NCBI RefSeq assembly: GCF_023631325.1
Contig: NZ_JALQDG010000047.1
Location: forward strand, 1 to 64,000
DNA length: 64,000 bases
DNA from: Caballeronia sp. INDeC2
GTDB lineage: Bacteria; Pseudomonadota; Gammaproteobacteria; Burkholderiales; Burkholderiaceae
Reading direction: 5' to 3'
Every line of letters begins with the position of its first letter. Position 1 is the first letter of the stretch. Shown in pieces: positions 62,972 to 64,000 of the stretch. The translations under genes were made by a program, and so were the position numbers. Below the pieces are notes generated by a model. That model saw nothing but the letters and a program-made list of their open reading frames with translations. It ran no database searches and was not told the DNA's origin.

Positions 62972-64000
62972 GTTCGGCTCCGATCATTTCGCACACGGTG
63001 TCCTCGCTCGTGCCCGCCGGAAGCTCGCCGACCTTGCGGCGGTCGCGCAGCACGACGATGCGATTGGCAATACGCACGACCTCCGAGATCTCCGACGAGA
63101 TGAAAAGCACCGCCATGCCCGTCGATGCAAGGCGAAGTATTTCGTCCATGATTTCCTGTTTCGCCGCGACGTCGATGCCGCGCGTGGGTTCGTCGAGAAT
63201 CAGGAGACGCGGTTCGGTCGCGAGCCATCGGGCGATGAGCGCCTTTTGCTGATTGCCGCCGGACAGCAGGCCGATCGGCATGTCGAGCGTCGCGGCCTTG
63301 ATGCCGAGCGCGCGCACGAAGCGTTCGGCGAGCGCGTTTTGTTCGGCGCGCGTGAGGCAGCGTCGCGCGCCCATTCGCGCCTGCAACGCGAGCGCGATGT
63401 TCTCTCGCAGCGACAACTCGGCGACGATGCCATCGGCCTTGCGCTCCTCCGGACAGAACGCGATGCCATGACGGATCGCCTGCGCGGGCGTCGCGAATGA
63501 AACAGGCGCGCCATCGATGCGCAGTTCGCCTTCGTCGGGCTTCTCCAAACCGAAGAGCAGTTTCGCAAGCTCGGTGCGCCCGGACCCGAGCAGGCCAGCT
63601 ACGCCGATCACTTCGCCCGCGCGCACGCGCAGATCGAGCGGTTGCAACTGTCCTTTCTGACCGAGCCGCAGGGCATCGAGCAGGGCGTTATCGGCAGCGC
63701 TCGTCTCTGATTCTGCAGGCGGCGCCTGACGCGCCTGCGCGGCGGCAAGCTCGCGCCCGAGCATCGCCGCGATGAGCGCCTGCGTGCCGAGATCGCTCGC
63801 GCGCCATTCGCCCACGCGCCGGCTGTTGCGCAATACCGTGATGCGATCGGAGATCGCGTAGACCTGATTCAGAAAGTGCGTGACGAACAGAATGGCGAGA
63901 CCTTGCTCGCGCAGGCGGCGCAGCACGTCGAAGAGGCGGCGCACTTCGTCGTCGTCGAGGCTGGAAGTCGGCTCGTCGAGAATCAATACTTTCGACGACA
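62964..64000 (-). CDS. Sugar ABC ATP-binding protein, 5'-truncated (YtfR-like)
   Basis: Partial: the reading frame continues past the window end, so the N-terminus and first Walker A are outside. Visible: Walker B of domain 1 (VLILDEPTSSLD), linker, and a full second ATPase domain with Walker A GLLGSGRTELA (Arg for Lys, usual in the second half of sugar-importer ATPases), FCPEERKADGI, signature LSGGNQQKA and Walker B LLILDEPTRGID. It powers the permeases at 60894-62971. No binding protein is in the window; it likely lies just beyond the right edge. Confidence 0.92.
   Translation of the reverse strand, partial: SSKVLILDEPTSSLDDDEVRRLFDVLRRLREQGLAILFVTHFLNQVYAISDRITVLRNSRRVGEWRASDLGTQALIAAMLGRELAAAQARQAPPAESETSAADNALLDALRLGQKGQLQPLDLRVRAGEVIGVAGLLGSGRTELAKLLFGLEKPDEGELRIDGAPVSFATPAQAIRHGIAFCPEERKADGIVAELSLRENIALALQARMGARRCLTRAEQNALAERFVRALGIKAATLDMPIGLLSGGNQQKALIARWLATEPRLLILDEPTRGIDVAAKQEIMDEILRLASTGMAVLFISSEISEVVRIANRIVVLRDRRKVGELPAGTSEDTVCEMIGAEHG

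Noticed and set aside
1..64000. CRISPR arrays, insertion sequences, prophage, tRNA or rRNA genes
   Set aside because: No regularly spaced repeats, transposase motifs, phage genes or tRNA-like cloverleaf sequences were noticed on reading; a tRNAscan/CRISPR search would be needed to exclude them fully.

Overview
The window is high-GC DNA of a beta-proteobacterium, most likely Burkholderiaceae (Paraburkholderia/Caballeronia/Burkholderia type). The pointers are a 2,2-dialkylglycine decarboxylase whose known key residues fall at the same positions as in the Burkholderia cepacia enzyme, with a divergent LysR gene; a cepacian-like exopolysaccharide (EPS) gene set; an OmpC-type porin; and the general gene style. 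It looks like chromosomal or megaplasmid accessory DNA. No rRNA, tRNA, CRISPR array, insertion sequence or phage was seen. Family calls are made by reading motifs, with no database search.

Layout. 0.3-7.8 kb: a two-domain alpha/beta hydrolase, a protealysin-type M4 protease with its predicted inhibitor emfourin, a tract of small or decayed genes including a response-regulator remnant, an HdeA-like periplasmic protein, a cupin behind a perfect palindrome, and a small membrane protein. 7.8-31.2 kb: an EPS cluster bracketed by two closely related GlxA/AraC-type regulators. It holds GDP-mannose supply (ManC), the GDP-6-deoxyhexose branch (Gmd, Fcl, perosamine-synthase-like aminotransferase), a priming transferase (WcaJ type), three GT4 glycosyltransferases, a fucosyltransferase-like enzyme, a WcaF-like acetyltransferase, a Wzx flippase, a Wzy polymerase, a Wzc-like co-polymerase with a broken Walker A lysine, a GH71-type alpha-1,3-glucanase and a methyltransferase. 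No Wza export lipoprotein and no tyrosine phosphatase gene is present.

31-40 kb: a divergent FtsH, a 53-aa membrane protein, a CPA2 antiporter, the dgdA/dgdR pair, an AraC/VOC pair and a solo SLATT protein. 40-50 kb: a PhyH oxygenase, then two divergent operons that together form a predicted organosulfur uptake and breakdown unit (ABC importer, cysteine dioxygenase, C-S lyase, two four-domain rhodaneses); one permease gene is frameshifted. 50-58 kb: a zinc-ribbon membrane protein, a GAF-PAS-PAS-GGDEF diguanylate cyclase, a DMT exporter, a LysR regulator with a porin, a DUF3140 protein and a quinone-oxidoreductase-like gene with a small partner. 58-64 kb: an AraC regulator, a second PhyH oxygenase, and a FadR-type regulator followed by a YjfF/YtfT/YtfR-like sugar ABC importer whose ATPase runs off the window end.

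How it fits together: the central region builds and exports a fucose- and perhaps perosamine-containing polysaccharide by the Wzx/Wzy route, trimmed or released by a periplasmic glucanase, and the GlxA pair are likely local regulators. The strongest leads are the degenerate tyrosine kinase translationally coupled to the GH71 enzyme, the rhodanese-rich sulfur operon, and the lipoprotein-like leader on the protease inhibitor.
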